Positions 17,794 to 26,549 of a stretch of 64,000 bases of DNA are shown here, piece by piece (position 1 is the stretch's first letter; the number at the start of each line of letters is the position of its first letter). The stretch is taken from positions 124,001 to 188,000 of the forward strand of contig JABARQ010000026.1 in NCBI GenBank assembly GCA_019186985.1. The letters are read 5' to 3'. The translations under genes were made by a program, and so were the position numbers. The stretch comes from Prosthecobacter sp. (lineage in GTDB: Bacteria; Verrucomicrobiota; Verrucomicrobiia; Verrucomicrobiales; Verrucomicrobiaceae). The notes below the pieces were generated by a model that saw only the letters and a list, made by a program, of their open reading frames with translations, was not told the origin of the DNA and made no database searches.

Positions 17794-18669
17794 TCAGAGG
17801 CTGCTGCAGACGTGGCGGTCTCCAAGGCCCGTGGCATTCATGCCCGCCAGTTCGGCCGCATAGGCCATGGCTGAGACGATGTCGGCCTCGTTCAGCCATT
17901 GGTGAATGAAGGCGCCATGGTAGACATCCCCGCAGCCGGTGGTGTCAACGGTCCTGCCTGCATGAACCGCAGGCTGATGATGAATGTGGCCATCGGCAAG
18001 CAGGGCATGGCTCCCGAGAGCACCTTCGGTGACCACCACTGCGGATGCAGGGGGCCGGGAAAGCTCGACAAGCATCCTCCGGACATCCGTCATGCCGGTG
18101 TAGTCCCTGGCAAAGCCGGCGGAGAGAATTCGCAAATGACTGGCCTCCACCAGGTCACGCAGGGAGTCCTGGTACCTGCCGGCCCCTCCATCAAAGGAGA
18201 TCAGCGTGCGCGACTGGGAGGCGATTGCAACGGCTTCACGGGCGGTTCGTTCATGCCTGCCATTGATGTGCAGAATCCGGGCCGTGGCGACCAGGTCCCT
18301 TGCCGCCTCGCTGAGTTCAGGTTCGGGGGCCGATGACGGCAGGTAGATGATCTGACGCGCACCATCACCCTTCCTCACGAGGATGCTGGCCAGGGCGGTG
18401 CTTGAACGGGGCGTGCGCCGCATCCATTCCGTGCGCACTCCGTGAGAGTGAAGCTCCTTCAGCAGCACCTCGGCGGCCGGATCATCCCCAAGGCTGTCGA
18501 TCAGGGCACTGCTGCGGCCAAGACATGCGGTCACGCAGAGCGCCGTGGCAACCGGGCCTCCACCCATGGTGATGTGAGCGGAAGCCCGAACGACGTCCTC
18601 GTGCGCAGAAAACTGAGGCACGAGCCAGAGTTCATCAAGCGTGGCGGCGCCTACGCCGACAACCTCCAC
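17794..18669 (-). CDS. PfkB/ribokinase-family sugar kinase
   Basis: A ribokinase-fold kinase of 291 aa that phosphorylates a sugar or nucleoside using ATP. The N-terminal glycine region is ITMGGGPVATALCVTACLG, and the C-terminal PfkB signature is DTTGCGDVYHGAF with the catalytic Asp in GCGD. The substrate is not evident. I start it at the GTG at 18669 (EVVGVGAATLDEL follows, as in relatives), 7 bp after a small hydrophobic ORF; a TTG at 18705 would add 12 residues and overlap that ORF. It converges with paralogue B. Confidence 0.85.
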   Translation of the reverse strand: MEVVGVGAATLDELWLVPQFSAHEDVVRASAHITMGGGPVATALCVTACLGRSSALIDSLGDDPAAEVLLKELHSHGVRTEWMRRTPRSSTALASILVRKGDGARQIIYLPSSAPEPELSEAARDLVATARILHINGRHERTAREAVAIASQSRTLISFDGGAGRYQDSLRDLVEASHLRILSAGFARDYTGMTDVRRMLVELSRPPASAVVVTEGALGSHALLADGHIHHQPAVHAGRTVDTTGCGDVYHGAFIHQWLNEADIVSAMAYAAELAGMNATGLGDRHVCSSL

Positions 18670-18676
18670 CAGGGAG

Positions 18677-18763
18677 TCACAGGCCGACTCCGCCGCTTTT
18701 CGCAAGGAAGTTCAGGGCAAGGGCGGCGATGGCGAGGACAAAGACCAGGAAGGCAAGAGGCAT
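18677..18763 (-). CDS. Possible 28-aa single-span membrane peptide
   Basis: An ATG-initiated frame of 28 codons lying between the Pro-rich gene and the PfkB gene. The peptide starts MPLAFLVFVLAIAALALNFL and ends in a short polar tail (AKSGGVGL), a clean single transmembrane helix. No ribosome-binding site is obvious and I know no family, so this remains tentative. Its position, between two same-strand genes with near-adjacent ends, is what one would expect for a small membrane gene in an operon. Confidence 0.3.
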   Translation of the reverse strand: MPLAFLVFVLAIAALALNFLAKSGGVGL

Positions 18764-18813
18764 GGGAACAATGAGGGGGAAAGGCTGGACTGCTCTAGGA
18801 CACAGAAACCACC

Positions 18814-19731
18814 TTACTGGGGGATCTGGGGAAGTTGGAAGCGGGCGTTGCTCCAGGTGTGGTCCTCATTCAGGCGTTCCCAGGCGGCAGGATTGGGCTT
18901 GGGCACCATGATGGGTGAATTGTCGCTGGAGGAGACACGGTCGCTGCCGAACATTTGGATGACGAGCAGGACGGCCGACAGAAGGAAGCAGACCACGGAA
19001 AGCGGCACCAAGCCTTCTTCCGGATCTTTTTCATCGTTGTAGAACTGCTCAGAATCCGCAGCGGCGGTGCGCTTGACCGGCGCGCTTGGAGGGGCCGAGA
19101 TGCTCGGGCGGGCCATCGGCTGGGTTTGCTGAAGCTTGACGGTCGCCTTGGGCAGGGCGCCTGTTGCCGGGGCTCCACCAGGAGCGGCGACCATCGGTGC
19201 AGTGCCCGAGCCTGCCGGGCGCGGTGCTGCGGCAACCGGCTTCAGTGGCACGGTTTTGGCAAGAGGAGCCGTTGTGGCACCCGTTTCAACCTTGGGTGGC
19301 GCGGAAGGGGCTGATGGAGGACGCGGGACGGCTGGCGGACGGGGGGCTGCCGGGCCTGGCATGGCAGGAGGTGCGCCCGGTGCGGGCGGAGGTGCCATGG
19401 GAACGGTGGCCGCCGGAGCTGCCGGAGGCGGAGCAGGCGCCACGGGAGGCGGCAGCTTCACGGGCGAAGAGGCTGCCTTGGGAGCCGGAGGCGGCAGCGG
19501 AGCGGAGGGGAGCTGAACCGGAGCGGTGGCCTTGCGTGGGGCAGGAGGCGTGATCGGGGACACGCTGGATGTCACGGGATTGACCGGGGCCGTGGCTTCA
19601 CGAGGCTGCACAGCACCTTCGCCTGGACGTGAACGGAGCGTGATTCTCACCGTTTCCTTCTTGAGCGGAACGGCGGACGTTTTGGGCGAGCTCGGTGGCG
19701 GTGGCGTAGGCTGGTTTTCGGATTCGCTCAT
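18814..19731 (-). CDS. Proline/alanine-rich protein with C-terminal membrane segment
   Basis: A 305-aa protein. Residues 1-215 are a low-complexity Pro/Ala/Val-rich region with repeated basic patches (for example RITLRSRPGEG and PLKPVAAAPRP). Then comes an acidic segment (DEKDPEEG), a single transmembrane helix (about 240-260, VPLSVVCFLLSAVLLVIQMF) and a short C-terminal domain with a W/F pattern (AWERLNEDHTWSN). There is no signal peptide, so the proline-rich part should be cytoplasmic and the tail periplasmic. It resembles TonB/FtsN-like architecture in composition only; no family is recognised. Confidence 0.75.
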   Translation of the reverse strand: MSESENQPTPPPPSSPKTSAVPLKKETVRITLRSRPGEGAVQPREATAPVNPVTSSVSPITPPAPRKATAPVQLPSAPLPPPAPKAASSPVKLPPPVAPAPPPAAPAATVPMAPPPAPGAPPAMPGPAAPRPPAVPRPPSAPSAPPKVETGATTAPLAKTVPLKPVAAAPRPAGSGTAPMVAAPGGAPATGALPKATVKLQQTQPMARPSISAPPSAPVKRTAAADSEQFYNDEKDPEEGLVPLSVVCFLLSAVLLVIQMFGSDRVSSSDNSPIMVPKPNPAAWERLNEDHTWSNARFQLPQIPQ

Positions 19732-19827
19732 GGGAAAATGTGGGGGGCGTAAATTCGCTGAAAATCCTCTTTAGCGGGAATGAGCCTCGCGCGTCAATGC
19801 ATTTTTCCCTTCGCCCGAAGCCGTTTG

Positions 19828-19859
19828 AAAAAAAGCCCCCGGGAGCAGGCCAGGGGGCT
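19828..19859 (-). terminator. Rho-independent terminator
   Basis: On the minus strand, AGCCCCC pairs with GGGGGCT (7 bp, 12-nt loop) and a run of seven T follows. It lies 33 bp after the stop of the exported protein at 19893-20615 and ends that transcript. Confidence 0.8.
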
Positions 19860-19892
19860 GTGTTGGATGGAAGAGACGGGAGGAACAGGGAA

Positions 19893-20615
19893 TCAGGCGG
19901 CTTTCTTTTTACCCTTCCCCTTGGCCCTGCCTTTACCGGGGACGGGGGCAGGCATCACCTTTTCGCCCGGCTTGGGGAGCGTGGCCCTGGCGCTTTCCCA
20001 GCCTGGATTCAGGCTCGCCTCACGGATGCTCAGATTGCGGAAAGCCACGGATTGTCCGCCCACGGTGAATCCAGGAGATGCCTTGGTGCTTTTGAAGAGT
20101 TCATCACTGCCCCAGGCCACCAGGTCATCAACCCGCCCCACAAGGGTGTCGCCCACCATCTCCAGGCGCGCCTTGTGCCATGTTCCAGGGGCGAGGTCGG
20201 CGGGGAAACGGGCGAAGACAACGGCCTTGTCGGGCCCTTCATGATCATTGTCATCGCGCTGGATGGTGACCGACTTCGGCGTGATGCTGATCCTCGCCAT
20301 GTGATCCTTCACGGCATTGATGGAAAGGCTGGTCGTGCGGGCTCCGTCGAACCTGAACTCGTATTCCACCACGAAGTCCTGCAATTGGTTGGGCAGGCGG
20401 ATGACGGCTCCATGCCTGTCCTCGGCCAGCTCGGATCCCTTCCAGGCTCCGTCCGCAAGCTCCCAGCGCCCCTTGGCCGCCTTCCAGGGGGCGGCCGGCT
20501 CCGTGTCGAGCCGGCTTTCATAAATGACCTTGCCCGGCACGGCCAGCAGCGGGGGCGTTTCTGCGGCGGAGAGGGCGATGACGTGCAGCGTCAGAAGGGG
20601 GAGCAGGATTTTCAT
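19893..20615 (-). CDS. Exported LamG/DUF1080-like protein
   Basis: A 240-aa protein with a signal peptide (MKILLPLLTLHVIALSAAE). The body (about 25-205) has the strand pattern of DUF1080/concanavalin-like domains: GRWELADGAWKGSELAED, FVVEYEFRFDGARTTSLSI, TWHKARLEMVGDTLVGRVDD and VAFRNLSIREA. Such domains bind or hydrolyse glycans (3-keto-disaccharide hydrolase family) or act as accessory modules. The C-terminus is a Lys/Gly-rich basic tail (GKGRAKGKGKKKAA), a motif also seen inside the sulfatase at 25051-26481. It is monocistronic, closed by a terminator. Confidence 0.72.
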   Translation of the reverse strand: MKILLPLLTLHVIALSAAETPPLLAVPGKVIYESRLDTEPAAPWKAAKGRWELADGAWKGSELAEDRHGAVIRLPNQLQDFVVEYEFRFDGARTTSLSINAVKDHMARISITPKSVTIQRDDNDHEGPDKAVVFARFPADLAPGTWHKARLEMVGDTLVGRVDDLVAWGSDELFKSTKASPGFTVGGQSVAFRNLSIREASLNPGWESARATLPKPGEKVMPAPVPGKGRAKGKGKKKAA

Positions 20616-20720
20616 GGGAACCCGGAAACGCGTCCGCCCGGGCCATGTTGCCGTAAAAACTTGGTGTCCTGCTGAACAAACTGGATGTAAATACGACTAA
20701 CCACCGTCCCCATCGATCCC

Positions 20721-21023
20721 ATGAAACAAATCGCACTCTCACTCCTCGCCATCGCCACCATCAGCTCATGCGCCACCGGCCCCAACGCCCAGACCGGCGC
20801 AGTCATGGGTGCCCTCGGCGGAGCTGCCGTCGGCGGCATCATCGGCAACCAGAGCGGCCGCGGCCTTGAAGGCGCCGCCATCGGCGCCGGCATCGGCGCC
20901 CTCGGCGGCAACGCCATTGGCAACGCCCAGGACCAGCGCAACGCCCAGAACCAGTATTATCATCAGCAGGGCTACCGCCAGCCTGCCGGCTACTACCCCA
21001 ACGGCCAGCCCTACTATCGTTGA
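20721..21023 (+). CDS. Glycine-zipper lipoprotein
   Basis: A 100-aa lipoprotein with lipobox ISSC (Cys17). Residues 24-70 carry repeated G-x-x-x-G motifs (GALGGAAVGGIIGNQSG, GAAIGAGIGALGGNAIG), typical of YMGG/glycine-zipper proteins that insert in or pack against the outer membrane. The C-terminus is Gln/Tyr/Pro-rich (YYHQQGYRQP). It is common in Gram-negative bacteria as a small stress-related envelope protein. A strong terminator follows 31 bp after the stop. Confidence 0.85.
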   Translation: MKQIALSLLAIATISSCATGPNAQTGAVMGALGGAAVGGIIGNQSGRGLEGAAIGAGIGALGGNAIGNAQDQRNAQNQYYHQQGYRQPAGYYPNGQPYYR

Positions 21024-21054
21024 TCGAACCGCCCGACATCTTCCAGCATCCTCG

Positions 21055-21089
21055 GTCAGGCGCCCTTTCCCGGGCGCCTGACTGCTTTT
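21055..21089 (+). terminator. Rho-independent terminator
   Basis: An 11-bp perfect stem (GTCAGGCGCCC at 21055-21065 with GGGCGCCTGAC at 21072-21082), 6-nt loop, then TGCTTTTC. It ends the glycine-zipper gene and insulates the methyltransferase start at 21135. Confidence 0.85.
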
Positions 21090-21134
21090 CAGGCCGCGCT
21101 TTCCCCCTTCGGCAAACCATGCCACTCATGCGGC

Positions 21135-22127
21135 ATGATGCTGAAACCCGAGTTTGTCTTCGCCACCTGCCGTGCAGGTTCCGAGGCTTCGTTGAAACGT
21201 GAGGTCGCCAGCCGCCATGGGGCGCTGCTGACCCCGGCCTTCATGAGGCCGCAGCTGATCACCTGGAAACTGCGCGGCGAGATCCGCGATGATTTCGTTC
21301 CTGAAACGGCCTTTGCCGCCGTCAGCGGCTTTTCCATCGGCATGGCCAGGTCCGCCGCAGATGTCGTGAACCTCGTCAAGGACGGCATGGCGGACGTTCA
21401 TGTCTACCCGCGCATCGTTCCCGAGGACGGTGTTCCCGAGGATGCCTGGGGCAGGGTGGACTCCGTCCGAGCCGAAATTTCCACCGCTCTTCCCCTCGTC
21501 AGGAACAGCGCCTTCATTCTTGATGTCATCCTGGGGGAGGAGGGGGAGCCCTGGTTTGTGGGATGCCATCGTCGTTCGGCATCAGCGCATCCATGTCCTG
21601 GGGCACTGCCACGACTCCGGCTTCCTGAGGATGCGCCCTCCAGGGCCTGGCTGAAGATGGAGCAGGCGCTGGCCTGGCTGCAGCTCGACGGCCCGGGCGT
21701 CCTTGCCGGGCGCACGGCGCTTGAGCTTGGCAGCGCCCCCGGCGGAGCCTCCTGGTCGCTGCTGCAACGCGGCATGAGGGTCATGGGAGTGGACACCGGG
21801 ATCATGGACCCCCGGGTCGCCGCACATCCGTCGTTCCGCCACCTGGCGCTGCCGGCGGGCGATGTGTCGTTCCGTGACCTGCCCCGCGAGGTGGACCTGC
21901 TGGCCTCGGACATGAACCTGCATCCGGGATTGGTGGTCAGGTATGCCGAACGCTTTGTGCGGCAGCTGAACCCGCGCTGGATGATCCTGACGCTGAAGAT
22001 GAACGACGCACAGGTGGAGCCGATGATCCCCGCGCTGCTTCAGCAGATCCGCCGGTTCGCGCCCGGGGAGGTGAGCGCGCGCCAGCTTCATGCCAACCGG
22101 CGCGAGATCACCGTCGTGGCCCGCTGA
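21135..22127 (+). CDS. RlmM-like 2'-O-ribose RNA methyltransferase
   Basis: A 330-aa SAM-dependent methyltransferase. The N-terminal part (1-180) resembles a THUMP/substrate domain (FVFATCRAGSEASLKREVAS). The C-terminal FtsJ-like Rossmann domain has motif I ALELGSAPGGASW, the Asp in LLASDMN, the Lys in LTLKMND and the Glu in ANRREITVVAR, giving a K/D-K-E set expected for 2'-O-methylation as in RlmM (C2498 of 23S rRNA). The architecture and C-terminal end match RlmM; the N-terminal domain is only loosely similar, so the exact target is inference. It is preceded by a terminator and followed by a sulfatase gene. Confidence 0.78.
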   Translation: MMLKPEFVFATCRAGSEASLKREVASRHGALLTPAFMRPQLITWKLRGEIRDDFVPETAFAAVSGFSIGMARSAADVVNLVKDGMADVHVYPRIVPEDGVPEDAWGRVDSVRAEISTALPLVRNSAFILDVILGEEGEPWFVGCHRRSASAHPCPGALPRLRLPEDAPSRAWLKMEQALAWLQLDGPGVLAGRTALELGSAPGGASWSLLQRGMRVMGVDTGIMDPRVAAHPSFRHLALPAGDVSFRDLPREVDLLASDMNLHPGLVVRYAERFVRQLNPRWMILTLKMNDAQVEPMIPALLQQIRRFAPGEVSARQLHANRREITVVAR

Positions 22128-22208
22128 GGCGCAGGTGCTGTTTGAATAGGCGCGGGCGTGACGGCGGCACATGACGGCCTCCATCCTTTTTGTTATGTGA
22201 AGCCTGTC

Positions 22209-23657
22209 ATGAAACGCCTGCTGCTTCCCTGGCTCCTGGCCGCCTCCAGCCTTGTCTCGGCCCCGCCCAACGTCCTGTTGATCCTGGTGGACGACCTGAA
22301 GCCGGCTCTCGGCTGCTATGGGGACGCACTGGCCAGGACTCCCAACATCGACCGCCTGGCGGCGAGGGGGATGCGCTTTGACCTCGCCTACTGCAACCAG
22401 GCCGTCTGCGCGCCCTCGCGCTTCACGCTCATGCTCGGCTCGCACCCGACCTCGACCGGCCTTTACGGCCTTGGCAGCAGGCTGCGCAAAAAGCTCCCCG
22501 GCGCGGTGACGATGCCCCAGCATTTCGCCCGGCACGGCGGCCATGTCACCGAGTCGGTCGGCAAGGTCTTCCACATCGGCCATGGCAACGAGGGCGACCC
22601 GGCGTCTTTCAGCGTTCCGCATTTCAAGGACAAGGTCGTCGAGTACCTCGACCCGGCCAGCACGCAGGGAGGGAGGCTGACAAGGGAGGAGGCCCTGTTC
22701 ACCAACCAAAAGCTTGACCAAATCCGCAGCCTGCCGCGAGGGGCCGCCTTTGAGGCGCCCGATGTGAAGGACGAGGACTACGCCGACGGCCGGGTGGCGG
22801 CTGAAACGGTCCAAAGGCTGAAGAATGCCAGGAGGCCCTTCTTCATCGCCGCCGGCTTTGTGCGTCCGCACCTGCCGTTCTGCGCGCCGAGGCAATACTG
22901 GGACATGCATGACCCGCAGAAGCTGCCGATGCCCGTGTTCGAGCAGCTGCCCGCCGGTTCCCCAAAGGTCGCCCACAAGCGGGCCGGCGAAATCGCCGCC
23001 TACGAGCCGGTGCCCGAAGGTGAAGACGTGGTGTTTTCACCTGGCCTCAAACGCAGGCTCATTCACGGCTACTATGCCGCCACGAGCTATGTGGACGCGC
23101 AGGTCGGCCGGGTGGTCGATGCGCTGGATGCTTCCGGGCTTGCGGATGAAACGATCATCGTGCTCTGGGGTGATCACGGCTTCCACCTTGGCGACCTTGG
23201 CATCTGGACCAAGCACACGAACTACGAGCAGGCGAACCGCATCCCGCTCATCATCGTCGCGCCCGGGGTGACAAAGCCCGGAAGCAGCACGCGCCAGCTG
23301 GCTGAGAGCGTGGATGTGTTTCCAACCCTTGCCGAGCTTGCCGGCCTGCCCGCTCCTTCAGGCCCACAGCCTGTGGATGGCGTCAGCCTTGTGCCCGTCC
23401 TGAGGGATCCTTCGGCGCGGGTTCGTGATCATGCCTTTCACTGCTTTCCCAGACAAACGATGGGAAGGGCGGTGCGCACGGAGCGCCATCGGCTGGTGGA
23501 GTGGAAAAGGCCCGGGGCGCCTGCGGAAACGGCGGAGCTGGAGCTTTATGACTACGAGGCGGACCCGCTGGAAACGCGCAACCTGGCAGGTGAACAACCG
23601 GAGGTGGTGAAGCGGCTGAGGACCATCCTCGCCCGGCACCCTGAGGCGAAGGACTGA
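22209..23657 (+). CDS. Exported sulfatase (choline/iduronate-sulfatase-like)
   Basis: A 482-aa S1-family sulfatase with signal peptide (MKRLLLPWLLAASSLVSA). The formylglycine site is VCAPSR with Cys67, a canonical C-x-P-S-R. Metal ligands are in NVLLILVDDLKP and LWGDHGFHLGDLGIW (D-H pair), and RPFFIAAGFVRPHLPFCAP is typical of iduronate-2-sulfatase-like members. It removes sulfate esters from glycans or other substrates in the periplasm. I start it at the ATG at 22209, which begins the signal peptide; the frame extends 17 codons upstream. It converges with the next sulfatase gene, 15 bp apart. Confidence 0.93.
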   Translation: MKRLLLPWLLAASSLVSAPPNVLLILVDDLKPALGCYGDALARTPNIDRLAARGMRFDLAYCNQAVCAPSRFTLMLGSHPTSTGLYGLGSRLRKKLPGAVTMPQHFARHGGHVTESVGKVFHIGHGNEGDPASFSVPHFKDKVVEYLDPASTQGGRLTREEALFTNQKLDQIRSLPRGAAFEAPDVKDEDYADGRVAAETVQRLKNARRPFFIAAGFVRPHLPFCAPRQYWDMHDPQKLPMPVFEQLPAGSPKVAHKRAGEIAAYEPVPEGEDVVFSPGLKRRLIHGYYAATSYVDAQVGRVVDALDASGLADETIIVLWGDHGFHLGDLGIWTKHTNYEQANRIPLIIVAPGVTKPGSSTRQLAESVDVFPTLAELAGLPAPSGPQPVDGVSLVPVLRDPSARVRDHAFHCFPRQTMGRAVRTERHRLVEWKRPGAPAETAELELYDYEADPLETRNLAGEQPEVVKRLRTILARHPEAKD

Positions 23658-23672
23658 GCTGCTCGAAACAAC

Positions 23673-25031
23673 CTATTTCAACTGCGGCGCACCGGGAACG
23701 AGGTGGTCCTGATGGCGCTTCACGGCCTCGCGGATTTTCTCCAGCACCTCGGGGTGTGCGGAGGCGACGTTGCGCTTCTCGGATGGATCACGCCCCAGGT
23801 GATGAAGCTGCGCCGGCTCATGGACATCGGCCCTGGGCTGGCCGTAGCCGGTCTGCGTCTTGAAATGAGCCTTCCATTCTCCGATGCGGCAGGCGAAGAG
23901 CTGGTCGCCACGATAATAAAAATAAGGGCGCTCCGGCAGCGGCTTCGACTGGAAGAGCAGCGGTGAGAGGTCGATGCCGTCCAGCACGGTTTTTTCCGGC
24001 ACGCCGGCACCGGCAAGCGCGAGGCAGGTGGGCAGAAGGTCCATGGTGCCCGCGAGCTCCCGGGTGACGCCCGGCTTGATGCGCCCCGGCATCCAGGCGA
24101 TCCCCGGCACGCGCATGCCACCCTCCCAGGTGCTGCCCTTGCCATCCTTCAGAAGACCGGCGCTGCCGCCCTGGTCGCCCATGATCAGCCAGGGGCCGTT
24201 GTCGCTGGTGAAGAAGACCAGGGTGTTCTCCGCCAGGCCTTCCTGCCTCAGGGCGTCGAGCACCCGGCCGACGCTCCAGTCGAGCTCCTCGACCGCGTCG
24301 CCATAGATGCCCGCACGGCTCCGGCCCTTGAAGTCCGGCGAGGCAAACAGGGGCACATGAGGGAAGGTGTGCGGCAGGTAGAGGAAGAACGGGCGCTCCT
24401 TGCTGCCGCGGATGAACTTCACCGCCTCCTCGGTGTACCGCCTCGTCAGCGTGACCTGGTTCACGGGCTGTTCGACCACATTGCCATCCCTCAGCAGGGC
24501 GACATTCCAGCCGTCCTGAGGCGGGTCCGCCAGGCCGCTGGCGCCCTTGGGCAGCCCGGGGCGGCCGTCCATGTCATTGGAATATGGCAAACCAAAACTG
24601 TGATCAAATCCCTGGTCCAGCGGGCGTGACCCCTCGTGGATGCCGAGATGCCACTTGCCGATGTGCATGGTCGCGTAACCCTTCGCTTTCAGGGCTTCGG
24701 CCATGGTGACCTCGGAGGGGGGGAGCCCTCCCTCCGAATCGGCGAAGAGAACCCGCCGGTCGCCGCACATGCCGCTGCGGATGGGCAGGCGTCCCGTGAG
24801 CAGGGCCGCCCGGCTCGGAGTGCAGACCTCGGCGGCGGAATAGAAGTCCGTGAAGCGCAGGCCTTCGGCGGCCATCCTGTCCAGGTTGGGCGTGCGGATG
24901 ACCGGCGAGCCGTAGCATCCGAGGTCGCCGTAGCCCAGGTCGTCGGCGAACAGGATGATGATGTTGGGAGGCGCGGCTTGAACCTGCGTGGTTGTCAGCA
25001 GCAGGGCCAGGAAGGAGACGAAGACTTTCAT
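23673..25031 (-). CDS. Exported arylsulfatase A-like sulfatase
   Basis: A 452-aa S1 sulfatase with signal peptide (MKVFVSFLALLLTTTQVQA). The formylglycine site is EVCTPSRAALLTGRLP with Cys70, canonical for FGE modification. Metal-binding residues are in ILFADDLGYGDLGCYG and FFTSDNGPW, and MHIGKWHLG is the conserved active-site Lys/His segment. The substrate is not evident; the family includes arylsulfatase and GalNAc-6-sulfatase types. The start at 25031 is the signal-peptide Met; the longer frame runs into the upstream gene. It lies 19 bp after the sulfatase at 25051-26481, so the two are probably co-transcribed. Confidence 0.93.
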   Translation of the reverse strand: MKVFVSFLALLLTTTQVQAAPPNIIILFADDLGYGDLGCYGSPVIRTPNLDRMAAEGLRFTDFYSAAEVCTPSRAALLTGRLPIRSGMCGDRRVLFADSEGGLPPSEVTMAEALKAKGYATMHIGKWHLGIHEGSRPLDQGFDHSFGLPYSNDMDGRPGLPKGASGLADPPQDGWNVALLRDGNVVEQPVNQVTLTRRYTEEAVKFIRGSKERPFFLYLPHTFPHVPLFASPDFKGRSRAGIYGDAVEELDWSVGRVLDALRQEGLAENTLVFFTSDNGPWLIMGDQGGSAGLLKDGKGSTWEGGMRVPGIAWMPGRIKPGVTRELAGTMDLLPTCLALAGAGVPEKTVLDGIDLSPLLFQSKPLPERPYFYYRGDQLFACRIGEWKAHFKTQTGYGQPRADVHEPAQLHHLGRDPSEKRNVASAHPEVLEKIREAVKRHQDHLVPGAPQLK

Positions 25032-25050
25032 GGTCGTTGCTTGCGGATGT

Positions 25051-26481
25051 TCAACGCCACACCCCGGGTTCATCGGTCCACTGGGTCAGCACCTGCCGCT
25101 GGGTCACCGGCCACCAGGCCTGAAGCTTGCCGGCAAGCCGCCGCACAAGCTCGGGGTTCTTCGAGGCGAGGTTCTGGTCCTCGTGCGGATCGGCGAGCAG
25201 GTCGAAGAGCTGGGGGCGTTTTTCCGTGCGCGGATGGCTGCTGGCGTAGCGGTCAAGCCTGCCGTCGTAGGTCAGCAGCAGCTTCCAGCGCCCGTCGATG
25301 ACCCAGCGGTAGAGCAGCGTCTCCTGGGGATTGCCGATGTCCGCGACGTCGTGGGCGAAGGTTTCGCCGAAGGCCTCGGTGCGTGTGGTCGGCTGTCCGG
25401 ACTTGAGCATGGGAAGCAGGTTGATGCCCGGCAGGTCGGGGGCGGCCTCGACACCGGCGGCGGCGAGCACCGTGGGAACGATGTCGATGCTGGAGCAGAG
25501 CTGCTCGCCGCGGTTGCCTGGCTGGATGACGTCCGGCCAGGAGAAGAGGATGGGCTGGCGGGTGCCGCCTTCATTCGCCGACTGCTTCGACCTTGGTGCA
25601 TAACCAGGCCCGTTCGGATCCTGGATCCAGCCGTTGTCGGCCACGTAAACAAAAAGCGTGTTCTTGAGCTGGCCCTTCTCCTCGATGCGGCTGATCAGCT
25701 GCCCGCAGGTCTCGTCAAACCACTCCACCATGGCATAGTAACGGGCGACGTGATCGGAGGCGATGCCCTTCGCCTTGTACTTCTGGAACAGCCTGTCAGG
25801 CGGTGTGTGGGGCGTGTGCGGCATCATGGGGGCATACCACAGGAAGAAGGGCTTCTTCGCATCGACGGCCTCGTTGATGAAGCTGAACACCGGCTCCAGG
25901 CCTTCGCGGCCGATCTTGAGGCCATCGTCACCGTGGCGTCCGCCCGGCTCGGGGAAGCCGCGTGTCATGCCATGGGTGAAGCCGCCGCGATGGAAGCTTC
26001 CCTCCCACCATTTGCCGGACTGATGGCTGAGGTAGCCCGCCTTGCCGAGCATCTGGGCGATGGTGGGCCTGCGGTAACCGGTGGCGATCAGCTTCTCCCT
26101 CAGCGCGGCGTACTCCGGGCTGTCACCCGCCGCCGCCCTGGCCTTGCCCTTGCCTTTTCCCTTGCCCCTGGCGGCGTCACCCGGAAGGGGTGAGGGATCG
26201 TTGCCGATGACGCCATGCTGGTGCGCGTAATAACCATTGGAAAAGGTCGCCAGCGCCGGACGGCAGAGGGCCGTGGGCACGTAGCCTCGGGAAAAAAGCG
26301 CGCTTCTCGCCGCCAGCCGGTCGAGGTTCGGCGTCTCGACCTGCTTGTGCCCCATGAATCCATAGTCGGTCCAGGCGTGGTCGTCGGAGATGAGAAAGAC
26401 TATGTTAGGCCTGTCCCCGGCGGCGGTGGCGGTTACGGCGGACAGGGAGGCGAGCAGCAGGATGAAAAGCTTCCGGATCAT
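25051..26481 (-). CDS. Exported sulfatase with atypical CRPAL active-site motif
   Basis: A 476-aa S1-type sulfatase with signal peptide (MIRKLFILLLASLSAVTA). Metal-ligand segments are NIVFLISDDHAWTDYG and VYVADNGW. The position of the formylglycine site reads TALCRPALATFSNGYYAHQHG: Cys73 is kept but the normal C-x-P-S-R is C-R-P-A-L, without the +2 Ser/Thr-type residue or the +4 Arg. A basic low-complexity insert, RGKGKGKGKARA, follows about 25 residues later. The gene is first of a two-sulfatase operon. It may still be modified, since C-R-P-S-L variants are known to me from planctomycete sulfatases, or it may be inactive. Confidence 0.88.
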   Translation of the reverse strand: MIRKLFILLLASLSAVTATAAGDRPNIVFLISDDHAWTDYGFMGHKQVETPNLDRLAARSALFSRGYVPTALCRPALATFSNGYYAHQHGVIGNDPSPLPGDAARGKGKGKGKARAAAGDSPEYAALREKLIATGYRRPTIAQMLGKAGYLSHQSGKWWEGSFHRGGFTHGMTRGFPEPGGRHGDDGLKIGREGLEPVFSFINEAVDAKKPFFLWYAPMMPHTPHTPPDRLFQKYKAKGIASDHVARYYAMVEWFDETCGQLISRIEEKGQLKNTLFVYVADNGWIQDPNGPGYAPRSKQSANEGGTRQPILFSWPDVIQPGNRGEQLCSSIDIVPTVLAAAGVEAAPDLPGINLLPMLKSGQPTTRTEAFGETFAHDVADIGNPQETLLYRWVIDGRWKLLLTYDGRLDRYASSHPRTEKRPQLFDLLADPHEDQNLASKNPELVRRLAGKLQAWWPVTQRQVLTQWTDEPGVWR

Positions 26482-26549
26482 GAGCGTGAAAGCCATGAAC
26501 GCCCGCCTGGGCGCGGCATTTCAGCGTTCATGGACAATCGGTCATTGGC

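Noticed and set aside
19136..19516. Gly/Ala-rich frame on the plus strand
   Set aside because: It is the complement of the Pro/Ala-rich protein gene and has no start signal or family feature.
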